DNA from: Balanoglossus misakiensis
Lineage: Eukaryota > Hemichordata
Assembly: GCA_040954595.2 (NCBI GenBank)
Contig: CM082598.2
Coordinates: forward strand, 4,464,001-4,528,000
DNA length: 64,000 bases
Direction of reading: 5' to 3'
Shown here: piece by piece, positions 40,901 to 53,235 of the stretch
How the letters are laid out: every line of letters starts with the position of its first letter
Numbering within the stretch: the stretch's first letter is position 1
The notes under the pieces: generated by a model
The model's database searches: none
Told to the model about the DNA's origin: nothing
What the model saw: the letters and a program-made list of their open reading frames with translations, nothing else
Program-made: the position numbers and the translations under genes

Positions 40901-43900
40901 GGTCTCAGACTGCCAAGTGTGTCTAAGTACGTATGAGAGCCATGTCAAGACAGTCAAAATACGTTTTAGAAGAAAAAGTGGCAAATACGTAGAACAAGAA
41001 ATTGCATTTGACACACATAACAAAAATATATATATGAAGCCTTGGTATTAACCTCAAATTCAGCATCACAAATAAAAAAAAAATATTTGCATGATGTCCA
41101 CTACATGGTTACATGTATACCATTTAGTCCATTAAAAACTAAATTTACTTTTTCTCTGTTTCCGTCAAAACAACACAGAATGGAACATAACAGGGTTCTA
41201 TGGATGATTATATCCCTGTTTACTTCAGCTGAAAACTTACACTGCTAATATAATGACGCATAGATGTTATTTAAGATATGTCATTTTGTTTTAGCAGAAA
41301 ATGCACCCAGACAACTGCATACTGCACAACCAATTTACTCTGTCCCACGTACACTAAGCCCCGCATGATGAAATGCCAAATAGTAATTTCTTAATCTCTC
41401 CACTAAGCCTAAAGCCAAAACGATATTTGCGTTCCATAAATAGTTGTAATCTAAATGGTTAGCAGTTTCGCGGTACTTTGAAGGTTTCACTTACTGTCTT
41501 TACAATCTTTTATTTCAAATTTTATTGGGCACGTTGAACACTGACGCACACTAGTTACCGAGAGACTGAATCACGCAGAGTTGGGTTCACGTGTCCTTAA
41601 GGAAATTTCGCCCCAGTGTGCAACAGACAATGATGGACTATAGTTGTTTCTAACCCTGCCAAAGTTTCACTGTTATCCACAGGTCTTTTTAACCGCAACT
41701 GTTTCATAAGAAGAAAAAAAGCTCTTGTTGATTTATCAGACTTTCGTCGAAATTTCCGGGGGGTTACCGTCGAGTTTAAGTGAACACAGAAATAAACCAA
41801 TCAGAAAGGGCTTCTTGTAACACTATCAATGAATATTAATGAGTTTGGTTTGCTGCCATAATTCTCCTATATAGTACACGTGCACTGTACCCAAGACATT
41901 TCGTGTGACGATTTCTGATTGGCCAATCAGAAAGGGCTTTTCCTAACACTGTAAATGAATATTAATGAGTATGGTTTGCCGCCATGAACTGACGATCGTA
42001 CAAACAAAACTATGTATAGTACACGTGCTCAGTCCAGAGGACATTTTGTGAAACGATTTCTGATTGGCCAATTTCAATTATGTCAGTATATAGAATATCA
42101 ATGGCATTTCTTACGGAGAAAATGACGATAAAAATAACTTCATGAATTAACACAGCTGCAAACAAGAAAATGAGAAATAACACAGGTCACACAACAGGAT
42201 GAAAACAGACAAGTATATTAAGACATAAAAGAGCCTTTTATTTTGATTGCTGAAACTATTTTTGAAGATTAAATGATAATTTGGCTTGATTGGATCTGTC
42301 TTAATTTGCGATAAAGATATAATTTGATATCAGAGTTTTTTATGCTTCACAAGGCACTGGTGTAAGCTAGTGAGGCTAGACAGTCCGATGTAACATGTGA
42401 TGTATCCACTATGACTTTGCCAATACCCTTTGTTCTTTTAGATTATAAAATGTCTACTCAAATCCACTGTACAGTCGAACCTGTCTATAGTGGCCAGTCA
42501 AGGGACTTTCCTAAACTGGCGTTTTTAGACAGGTCAATTGACGTACATGTTAACTGCTCGGGGAATTCAACAAAGTGGCCACTATGTAGAGATGGCCACT
42601 AACACAGGTTTGCCTGTACACGTTATTACTGGGCTGTTGTCAGTAACAGATTTATAAAACCATGGATTCTTAACAAATCCTTAATTTGGGACCCGAGTGG
42701 AATTGGTCAAAGTTACACATGTAGTATAACATAATTATACAGGTATAAACTACAGAAAGAAAAAATTTATGAAGAAATTTATGTACTTCCAAATGATACA
42801 AACTTGTATGAATGAAAAAAGTTAGAACTAAAATCTATGGTATTTGTCACATAACATGATGTTTTTCATATGTTCATTGTGTTTGAACTCAAAATACGAA
42901 AAGAAAATGAAAACTTCCCCCCCCCCCCCAATTAGAAAATGATTTGAGTAGTCCTACGACATGTACATTACTTTTTTATGAATCCACTATAAACTTTAAA
43001 TTTAAAGATTATTTGTTACTGATACTCGTGAAACTAAGGCTTCCGGGGTAAAGATAATTGTCGGTGGATATTAAGTCCTAGGCAGGAAATCAATAGCAGA
43101 AATTGGATGTTTTCACTACGTCAGGAAATCAAAGCAGATAATGGTTCTACTATAACAAATCAAGGTATTTTGTTTCTTCACAAATAGGACTTCTGGAGAG
43201 TAAACTGTCGCGTGGGGAGACTCGCGCAGTGAGACTCACGTGGAGGCAATAGACATACACCTGAGTAAGCGTGTTCTGTGCACGTGGGCTTGGATCGTAT
43301 TTGGGTGCGGTTCGAAATTCCGAGTTTCGGCCATTACGTCTACACCTCTCCTTTACATGGCTGCATTTGTATTTAGTACGCCGGAATACCGGTAGGTCAT
43401 TAAAATAACTTTTGGCTATTTTTGTTTTTATCTCACATGTATCAACTCATGGACCATGTTTTTCTCGAGATAGCTTTGAAAAATGTTGGGTCTTTACAGT
43501 CTCAAAAAAGCCTGTATGTGTTATGTATACGAGTTATGGCAAATTGTTATTGTTGACTTCTATTTCAGTGTTCTGTACACAACTGAGTACTGACGTGAAA
43601 ATCCAGCTTATAACTGCTTTGGAACCTGTTATTCTAACAGGTGGGTAATTAAAAACATGGGCACAGTAAACAACTATTTCAATCCCCCTCAATTTTGAAG
43701 TCAACATAAGAAATTAACAATCGCCCACTAAAACCAAATGTCGCCAATACCATCAGCGATCACTTGCTTAACCCTCCCACCACCATGGTTCAGTCCTAAC
43801 CCATTGTTTTCTACAGTAAGGTTGGACCTCTAAAGTGGTGAGTGGGGGTGAAAGGGTTAAGGGGGTACACGACACTTACTTGGCTGCTTGGACACCCTCC

Positions 43901-46900
43901 CATGTTGTACTCAGCTTGATTAGAATTCGTTCTTTACTGATTCCAGCTTCTTTGTAAAGTTCGATGAACTGCTTGGCTTTCTTCACCATGGCGTCCTTGT
44001 CGAAAGACAGCCTAAGTCGTACAAAAAAAAGTTTCATTTCATAAAAAAATTCCGAGTCCAAACTTTTTATTTCACATGCCCAAACTTATCTTCTCTGAAG
44101 ATCTCAGAAAACAAACACTGAAAAAAACTTGGTGTGTTTAATCATGAAGACACAGTATAGTATACACATATTGACTGGCCATGAGGGCAACAGCACACGT
44201 CTGTAACCCTAGGGACTGTGAGTCTATCCCTGAAACAGTTTTGCGGGTGATTCACAGTCCTGAGGGGTGAAAGACATATGCTGTTGCCCAAAAGGCTAGT
44301 CAATATGTGTTTTGTAACACACTTCATCCACAGCCATGCATAAGAACCAAACAAACCAAGAAAAAACACATACCATGTGACTATCAATACATGTGTGTTA
44401 CAATAAAACCTGTCCAAACCGAACCCTATCTAATCAGTCCCAAAATCTGTCTATACCAAACACTTTCCATTCCCTTTCACATACCATAGAACCACATGAT
44501 AAAAGACCCTCTGTAAACCAACCATTTTTTCAGCCCCCTCTGATGGTCAGTTTAGACAGGGTTTACTGTTTATGAAATAGAATCTTGTTGTTTTTTGCCT
44601 AAGCTAGATGCTTGTGGTCTTTGCTCGACATTAGTACGAATTCCATATCCTTCCTGAGTGACAAATTATGCTATTGCTGCTGGAAAACCCTCGGGATTGA
44701 CTAATTCCAATAAAACAGGAAATGACAGAGGGTAATTTGGAACGAAAAGTAACATTTTTTTTTCCAATTAATTTGATGATGTCTGTTGTGAAGACACATG
44801 AAATGCAATACACAAATAAGAAACGACTCATTACAGCGTTTAATACACGACTGCAAGTGTCCAATTACTCAACAAAATGATCAAATCGCAAAGATTGGGG
44901 TTCAGTTTAGGTCAGCACTGCAGGGAACTGAACAACTAAATCTAAATGCTCAGTAAAAGTTCCAGGTGCGTGCTGCAGATCTCTAACATCACAGTCCACT
45001 TCCATACATTACTTTTTTTTTTAAATTTCCAGGTTTGCATACCCATAAAAAGTTACTGGTTGGACGTTTAAAATAAGGTAAGGTTATCGTAACTACAAAA
45101 ACGTTTGTTTTTATTGGACTTTCAAAAGGAAAATTTCTCTTTGAAGACAACGTCGGGAACCCTCACAAAGTAGTATATCATGTGAATAAGAGCAGGCGAA
45201 CCAATAGAGGTTTTACGGTATACATTACCAGGGTACTGTAGACACGAGAGTGAAAAACTCGCCAAAGTGAATAATCGGTGTGACAGTTTACCATTTATTC
45301 ATTTTGGCAGGATTTTTACTCACATATCCTACAAACGGGATGGAATTTGTCTGTCGTTGAATGTGGATTCACCATGTATCCACATGTAGAATAACATAAA
45401 CGGTGTCTTGTATCAAACATAATTAATTGGAAAAAGGCAAACTTGGCCAAAACTCGGCATTACTTTCTGATTATCATCTCACCTGGCATCAACCTCTGTG
45501 GATACCCGTCCTGGGACAATCTTCAGAATTTCTGTTCCAAACAACACAAACAGCTTGTCCATTGCAGCCTCTACTTGCTTGTCCACATCACTGCAGTACA
45601 AGGGAAAAAAATAACAACATTTCTCCTGGGAATAATAATCAAAGGCAAAATCACAGTGCAAGGACAGTTACTCCCATAGGTATATGTAAGCGCACGCCTT
45701 AAGGACAGATTTTCAGAAATATCATAGTACTCAAAACCTGTTAATATTTTGCTATATTTAAGTGTGTGGGGAGTCTTTTTGAAATCAAATAAGAAAACAG
45801 CGTGTTCACCTTCTGTTTTTTACAATAACCACAACTTATATTTTCTCCATAGAGATAACATAGAGATTGGCGATTGTTCATTCTGTGTTATGGTTTGCGT
45901 ATTTTTACGCTAATAAAATTATGGTTTTTTAACTAAAAAACGGGTTAATTTTGCAAGCAATAAATTTTCGCAAAATACGCAGAAGCCAAAACAACGTGAA
46001 AATAAAAAAGTTTTACGGAGATAATACGCAGCTAGTGAAATACGAGAACGCGAAAATTATTCCGTGCGTAACAGTTGCTTCTTCTGATATCGGAAAAAAA
46101 TTTCCTGTCGCGAAAATCGCCCGTTTTACAGTACTTTACATAACACGATCATTCATCTTCTAATCTCCGTGTACCTCAACACAAAGTATTCCTTTCTGGA
46201 TGACGCGTTGAACAAGGAAATCTGACACGTGCATACCACGTATCAGATCCTTGTGCCACACAAAACAGTCTGAAAATAGCATTTTCTGAGCCACAATGAC
46301 GTGCGACAGGTGAGAAAAGACGACACCAACGCACGTCTCAGATGTCTCACATTCAAAAAATCAGAGGTCATAGAATCAGTAGAAATCTCTAAGGTTTAGT
46401 CAACTCCTCATTCTTAAAGTTGCATGTTTCCGACTACACTAAAAACAGATCACTGTTCCCCGAGGGTCTTATTAGAGATTATCTGTCGCCAAGTCACTAA
46501 GATGGAGTTGAGAGCATTGCACTCAACACCAACGTTCCGTAGCTGCCTGAACAGAGCTTGAAAGTTATGTGGATTTTTCCTAGTTCATGAAAACAAATTG
46601 AAGTTTCTCTCACTTTTATAAGTGACATTTTTGGTGTGGAATAAAAAACGCATGTAAGGACTTGTGTTTGATGCTTTGTTTTTCATGTGCATTGCATGCA
46701 AAGAGCTAAACAAATTTGCATGAAATATTTAAATTACGTGCAACCAAATAACAATAGACAAGCAGACATGTTTTATCTACACAAAAGAACATCATATACA
46801 CGTATTCCTCAAGGCCTTGTATTATCAATGCTCTATGCCTTAGCCTAATTATCTCCACTGAAAACGAAATAAGATTCTTACAAGTATACACCAACAAAGC

Positions 46901-49005
46901 CACTTTAATGAAATGCATTTAATTTACCTGGATCCTCTGGATGACCTTTGACATGATAGAGGATAGACAGCCTGCAGGGACTTGTCAAAACTGTACAATT
47001 TCTACCTGTGGAACCCTAGGGCTTACAACTACCCTGGATTGCTGGCTGCTGGATTAATGTACTTTTCCCAGTACAACAGTAATATGCAAAAGCATCTTAA
47101 ATAAGCATGATCTTTCACTGTTTTAATTCCGCATTTTTCACTGACTGATTTAACCACTAGGTTAAATCCCAAGTAAAAATGTAAAAAATACCAATATTCA
47201 TACTCATAGCCAACTTTTTTTTCAATTTCAACCCTAGCAAATGTTCCCTAAACATCAAAACAGTGAAATTCAACCCCATTGAAAATTAATGCTGTTACAG
47301 TATTTAAAGCTCCAGTTAAACCAAATATGGGTGATTTTTGTGTGCAGTGTGTTTGGTTCAGTCTTGTCCTACTCTGTAGAACATACAAAGAACAATAGAG
47401 AACAATGGGTTTGGACCAAACCATGGTGTTGGAAGGGTTAAAGTGACAAAGTCTCTCCTTCTAGTTTGATACAAGACACCGTTTATGTTATGCTTCATGT
47501 GGATATATAGTGAATCAACGTTCGAACACACACAACCTTCCATCCAACTTGAAGACACGAGAGTGAAAAACTCGCCAAAATGAATAATCAGTGTTTACCA
47601 TTTATTCATTTTCGTGAGATTTTTACTCTCATATCATACAAGGGGGATGGAAGTTGTGTGTGGTTGAACGTTCATTCACTTCATATACATGTACACTACA
47701 TGTACATTAACATAAACAGTGTCTTGTATCAAACATAATTATTGGAAAAAAGGCAACGAGAGAGACTTTGTCCCTTTAATGGCAATCACTTACTCAGTTT
47801 TGCTCTTTGCATACTGTACAGCATCGTCCAGCAAGTGTTCATACTGTGACATTTTGCTGGCTGCAAGCAGCAGGGATGGATTTGTGGTGGCATCTGTCGG
47901 TTGGTATTTCTTGATAGCTGCAAAGAAAGTCAGGGGAATTAAGGTATTACATGCCTTGCGGACAGAATTTCTGAAAAAATGATCGTTCTCAAATTCGTGT
48001 AATGCTTTGATATATTGGAGGGTGTGGGGATTTCTTTTTGAAAACAAAGAAGATTACATGGTTTCACTTTCTTGTTTTCATAAAAATCACTGCTTTATTT
48101 TTCCTCCATTGAGTAAAAACAGAGATGGCAGCCATTTTGAATTTGACGCAATTTTGGTCTCATTCAAAATTTTGTGTGATGACCCCCAATTTTTTATTCC
48201 CAATTTGAAGAGAGAATAATAATCATCTAGAACATTTTTTCTTTATTCAGTGTTCTCCCCAGAGCTATATTATTATTAAAGCATGGTTGCCAAAAAAACA
48301 ATAGAACTTCATTAACATAACAATCACTTTTTTTGTAAACATGACAATCTCTTCTGTTGTTATGCTGTCAGAAATTCCTGAACTGAGACATTACCCCAAG
48401 GTTTACTCACAAAACAAAAATATTGAACAAAAAATAAACAAAAGTTACAGAAAGTGGAGATTTTTATGGTGCTTTGGGCTAAAATACATGTAGTATATTC
48501 TCGATGAAGGGTTTGTTGTGATTTTGTCACTTGTGCATGAGTGTGCAATTTTCAATGCAGGGTTGTGCAATTAACTTGTGGTACATTTCAGTCCCCGATC
48601 ATTCGGCTTGCAATGTACATACATATATAAGAAAGATTATAACTAAACTAATCAATTCTCAACGTTTAAAATAGTTAGACACAGTACAGGGCACTATTTC
48701 AGCTGTGTTCTGTCTTCGATCACCGAAAAACTTCAAAGGGGGTGTGTCATCCCTGTCTATGGACCATTGCTTCCAACGATCCGCTGTCAACCAACTTTGC
48801 CGAAATGTCATGCCCCCATTTCAAAAATGGCGACCACCACGCGCCCGCCTGAGCGCGGAGGGTTGAAAACCCACTTTATTCCCTCTGAAACGATAGAAAA
48901 CGGGTCCACCTTACCCTCGAAGTCACCAGTATCGGCCACGACAACCGTTAGGTCTTTCAGCTGATCCAGAGCAGACGCCATTTTCGCTTTTTTTGGCGAC
49001 GTCAT
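37929..49005 (-). CDS. TALDO1: Transaldolase
   Basis: Nine coding exons: 48915-49005, 47794-47917, 45483-45590, 43880-44011, 40587-40647, 39004-39118, 38605-38734, 38373-38440, 37929-38095. They total 332 codons in frame (331 residues; human TALDO1 has 337). The enzyme moves a dihydroxyacetone unit between sugar phosphates in the non-oxidative pentose phosphate pathway. Motifs include [52 protein letters not shown] with the Schiff-base lysine, [32 protein letters not shown] (split over two exons), VMGASFRN and [15 protein letters not shown]. The start at 49005 gives M-T-S-P-K-K-A-K before ASALDQL, a basic lead like that of the human protein; the inner ATG at 48981 is an alternative. Introns are large and full of transposons. 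Confidence 0.97.
38847..38988. mobile_element. Inverted-repeat element, family E
   Basis: It starts TTAACCCTTTCACCACCATGG and ends with the matching accatggcggtgagagggtt. A second copy (43768-43860) has TTAA at both ends, and a half copy runs 47345-47441. Confidence 0.75.
39175..39403. mobile_element. Family A foldback MITE, right end missing
   Basis: The left TTAA and central hairpin are present. Similarity stops at about 39403, where unrelated sequence begins. Confidence 0.85.
39740..40515. repeat. ~152-bp tandem repeat, five copies, in a transaldolase intron
   Basis: Units start at ccattttac near 39746, 39912, 40065, 40218 and 40369. Each holds cctccacgggccgactta, tgtagatttctcac and, in the last copies, cacagaatttcaagatggca. 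The first unit is the most diverged. Confidence 0.92.
41796..42075. repeat. Tandem ~130-bp duplication with CCAAT and AATATTAATGAG motifs
   Basis: Two units share ccaatcagaaagggctt, atgaatattaatgagt, gtatagtacacgtgc-like and acgatttctgattggccaat segments. They lie in a transaldolase intron. Confidence 0.8.
42470..42618. mobile_element. Inverted-repeat element, family C, short copy
   Basis: It starts acagtcgaacctgtctata and ends aacacaggtttgcctgta. Confidence 0.75.
43768..43860. mobile_element. Inverted-repeat element, family E, 93 bp
   Basis: Bounded by TTAACCCT and AGGGTTAA, it shares the ccaccatggttcagtcc and taaggttggacctc segments with the copy at 38847. Confidence 0.75.
45232..45440. 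mobile_element. Family A foldback MITE, left arm missing
   Basis: The central hairpin and right arm are present; the left ~130 bp is absent. It ends by ttaattggaaaaaggca, just before a transaldolase exon. Confidence 0.85.
45932..46133. mobile_element. Foldback MITE, family B
   Basis: It starts actaaaaaacgggttaattt and ends cgaaaatcgcccgttttaca. Confidence 0.85.
47438..47779. mobile_element. Family A foldback MITE abutting a family E half copy
   Basis: This 342-bp copy has TTAA at both ends. Its left TTAA is also the right end of the family E sequence at 47345-47441. The right edge lies 15 bp from a transaldolase exon. Confidence 0.9.
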
Positions 49006-50097
49006 GTTGAAGGAAATTTGCACATGCGATAACCAGGAAGGGAAGACCGGAAGTATTGGAACGAACCATTGACACAGAGGTTATAGTGCACATCTTTTAT
49101 AACAGTCAACTACCATAGAAATTATTGTGTGAGGTATAATGTTACACAAATCTATAAATATCGTGCTTGCATTTCATCGGTATCGGTGAAAAATTATAGC
49201 TTATTTGAAATTAATGATATGTTTTATTGTAAGGAATCCTTGACATCCCATATTTTTGAATAGACCCGACGAGAATGAACCAGCAACTTTTCTGACAGCT
49301 AGCCCGGGGTACCCGCTTCTATCAGTATCTTTCCTGAACGTGCGTTTGTTTACTGACCCATGTGAACTTTTGTTCCGGGGTTCAAATGTGTGGCCTGACA
49401 GTAAATAGCGTCGTGTGTCCCGTCGTACTTTTCAAAGTTTATTTCAAAGTTTCGTTTGTCATTATTCCGCACAATAAAGATGAATGCCCTGTAACTGTGG
49501 GTCAATATGAACTTGCACTTGTCTCAGTTGACGTACCCCCGATCATTCAGCACAACATGTTACGAAACAAACTCTATTGTTTTCTATTGTTTTATCGCCT
49601 TTATTAAAATTTAACCGTTCTCTTTGCATATCTCCGTAACATTCCTGAAACAAGCCATGTTTTGTGTTGTTTTTATGTTGAGAGCGGGCACAGGAATCAG
49701 CGAAAGTATTCTCATTTTTTTTGTAATATCGCAGACAAGGAAATGTGGGTATGCTGTGGTATAGCCGAGTACAATAACATCTGCCCTATATCTAGGGTTG
49801 GTCCTACGGAAGAAAACAATATTTAACAACACAGATGCGTGTACTATCAAAAGCGTTTACTGCACCTAGCCGAAAGAATATAGTATCAAAACTATATTAT
49901 TTGTCAGTGTTATATTCGTATTTCCTTGAAATATATTGTACAGTACAGCACTCTATGATAATGCCTCTTGTGTTCTAAACAAATAACTTTTTCTGACATT
50001 TTTCTGCTTTAACAAAGGAAAAGTTCTTGTTTGTTGTCATTTTAAACGTTTTGATTCTGGACAAGTCATGAATTACCTACAGGCTCGCTGAAAAGGC

Positions 50098-50222
50098 AAC
50101 ACACGCACACATTAGCTGCAATAACACTGTAGCCGTGGTGGGTTGGTTGATCGCTGACGGGGGGCTTGATCGCTGACGGCCCCACCAGGGCTACAATTAT
50201 TGCAGCTAACGCACACATGAGA
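50098..50222. repeat. Imperfect inverted repeat with tandem core
   Basis: The arm cacacattagctgcaataa...gtagccgtggtggg is mirrored by cccaccagggctacaattat...gcagctaacgcacacatg. The loop repeats ttgatcgctgacgg twice. Confidence 0.75.
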
Positions 50223-50574
50223 GGTGAGACCGATATATCTCATGTGTGACCCGTCTGTCAATTAAACGAAATCTGCAAAATATCGTCGAACTGCTTTTAT
50301 CTGGTGTTCTATAACAAGAAACGCCCTTGCTTTGCGAAGACACGACACGTTCACTCGGGTTTCTATTGCTTACAGCGTCCGCTAGACCGCCATGCTTGTG
50401 GGAGCCATTTCAGGTTTGAACGGATGAACGCGCCGTGCCTGTTAGCAGCTAATTGAATCACGCGTGTTCAACTTTGAAGTTCCTGTTTCGAGCGTGGGTG
50501 TAATAAATGAAGACTTTCATTCATTTGCGAGTCATGATACTTTTTTGTCAGAGACTTATATTGTGCTTCTGCCT

Positions 50575-50700
50575 GATGAATGAATGAATGAATGAATGAA
50601 TGAATGAATGAATGAATGAATGAATGAATGAATGAATGAATGAATGAATGAATGAATGAATGAATGATGGATGGATGGATGGATAGATAGATAGATACTC

Positions 50701-50766
<66 letters not shown>

Positions 50767-50791
50767 CTAGATAGCTAGATAGCTAGCTAGC

Positions 50792-50876
<85 letters not shown>

Positions 50877-50878
50877 GT
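50575..50878. repeat. Compound TGAA/TGGA/TAGA microsatellite, ~300 bp
   Basis: About 23 TGAA units pass into a few GGAT units and then about 47 GATA units, with scattered GATAGCTA variants. Confidence 0.98.
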
Positions 50879-52317
50879 AGAGCGTGAAATATGAAACGGC
50901 TGTATCAAAAGTTTGTATAGAGGTTTTAGTCAACCTGATGGATTCATGTGACCAACGGAAGTACGAAGGTCATGCATGATGGTGATGGCCTGCAACGTAC
51001 ATTACATTATATTTTCAAAAACCCCTGTTTTGTTAATTTGTTTGTTTTGTATACACTGTTCGCTTACAAATGATTGAGTTACTGCTTGATAGCGCTAAGC
51101 GTCATCACCTTCACGTGATCGATAACCTGTAAACCGAAACCTCAGTATCCCGCAGACTTGAGAAGAATGTTCAAAAATGATGGCGGATAATTGTGAACTT
51201 AAGTAAAAACACAGGTGGGGACTATTCCCTGGGTTCAGGAAGCTCACTCCGAGAAATAGATTTAATTTGCGGAATCGCCTGGGTTTGGGTTAATTTCAGT
51301 TACGTACGGAAACCAACGGGAAGCAGGTGATTTTTTCAACAGAACCGCGGCATGTACTATCCAACATCGGTAGCGAGGTGCCTTTTATCGTCAGGGTATA
51401 TAGTGATGATATTGAAAGCAATCCCGTTCCACTCCCAGGAACTCCAAAGAACTCAGTAAACATGTTTGGACACTGAAGGATAACAACAACAACAACAACA
51501 TCAGCCATACTATGTCAAAAGACTTAGCCAAAGCCAAGCCAAGTCATGTTCTAGCTGCCAAACGGCGCATGCTGCTTAGAGCCTCATATAGCTGTAACTG
51601 TTGGGCAAATTATCATGAAATGTATTAACAAACTGTATTAATACATATTACTATTAGGCCATACAGATTTATATATACTATCAGGCAATATCATTAATTA
51701 ACAGAATAAGTTAAAAGCTTACCCTGGCAATTTTTTAAAACTCAAAATCGTGTTGCAGCTCACGGAGCTTTAACAGAGAAATTTACTATTATTATTATTT
51801 ATAACAGATTGAGACATTTAGTATTAATAATATATATTATTATTATTATTAATATATACACTTATGTCATCTGTGTCGTTCACGTTTGAATCGAAGAAAA
51901 AAAATCATGTTTTTTCTTTACAGTTCAAACTATCCAGACAGATTCCCTCATTACAGAATCGAGTCGGTCACCAGGGGAAATGCGTCACAGACGCGCGCGT
52001 GTTTTTACCTGAGTTCACCTCGTCATGAACGACGTCGACGTGTATTTAGAGGTTATACTCTCAAGTCTGCACGTAGGATACTGTGGTGTCAGTTTACAGA
52101 TGATGTTGTCAAGAATTATCGATCACATTGCTGCGACGCGTGGCGCCTCCAAGAATACCTAAAAATATTTTTACTCGGTAATCTCGTTCAAATAAATGAC
52201 CAAAATTAACAAAATGTACGCACTTATCCGCTATAATTTTGAAATATTTTTAACACATCACGTTTTTGTTATTCTGGTAACAACGGGAGGTCGAGGTATA
52301 CAAGAGTTGTTTCTTTA

Positions 52318-52515
52318 TACTGTAAACCGGGAAATTTTCGCAACAAGAAGCTGAGTTTTCGCGATATCAACTTCGCGACGATCAATTTTCAATATCACCA
52401 ACTGTATCGTTATATAAATTTTCGCGACTATTTATTTTCGCGTTTTTCTGGCTCTCGCGATGGCACCGACATTTATCGTTCGCGAAAATTTCCTGGGAAT
52501 CCCGGTTTTCAGTAG
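52318..52515. mobile_element. Foldback MITE, family B
   Basis: It starts actgtaaaccgggaaatttt and ends aatcccggttttcagta. Confidence 0.85.
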
Positions 52516-52717
52516 ACTGTCTCACGGGGCATTCGATCTCGGCGACTAATCCTCGGAGGGGGGATTAGCAGCCCCGCACTCGCCATGGTGTTCTTAAAAT
52601 AGTCATGTAACATACCACCTGGCTCTTTTGCTAACAGTACAGATCACGAACCTGTTCGGTCGCATTTCTCGTGCGCTCTTTTCTGCTCCTGGATTCCTCT
52701 GGTTAGTCTACTAAACA

Positions 52718-53072
52718 TTAAAGGGACAAAGTCTCTCTCTCGCTGGCCCTTTTCCATTAATTATATTTGATACAAGGCACAGCTTATGTTATTCTACATG
52801 TGGATATATCATGAATCATTATTCAACCACACACAACTTCCATCCCACTTGTAGACAGGAGAGGAAAAAACTCGCCAAAATGAATAATCAGTCTCTACCA
52901 TTTATTCATTTCGGCGAGATTTTTATTCTCATATCCTACAAACGGGATAGAAGATGTGTTCGTCGAATGTTGATTCACTACATATCCACATGTAGAATAA
53001 CATATTACAGTGTCTTGTATCAAACATAATTAATGGAAAAAGGGACAGCGAGAGAGAGACTTTGTCCCTTTA
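52718..53072. mobile_element. Family A foldback MITE
   Basis: This 355-bp copy has TTAA at both ends. The right TTAA (53069-53072) also begins a family D element. Confidence 0.92.
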
Positions 53073-53235
53073 AAGGTATACGGTCACCCATGCAAATTTA
53101 GTTACAGTTACTATGGTAAATTGAGACTAGCCAATCACAGATTTTCAGTGGGTGGCACACGCGAAAACAGAGCGGCAACGTATAGGTTCTTTAGAACTCT
53201 CAGATACACCATTTTAGCCATTTATGGATTTATGT
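53069..53235. mobile_element. Family D MITE, right end degenerate
   Basis: It starts TTAAAGGTATACGGTCACC and shares inverted interior segments (ctatggtaaattgaga, atcacagattttcagtgggt) with the copy at 30892-31074. The far end is not clear. Confidence 0.65.

Noticed and set aside
50575-50878. CRISPR-like array
   Set aside because: The repeats are 4 bp with no spacers; simple microsatellite.
51886-52209. 107-codon + strand ORF
   Set aside because: No recognised domain, no splice partners, Arg-rich composition; likely chance.
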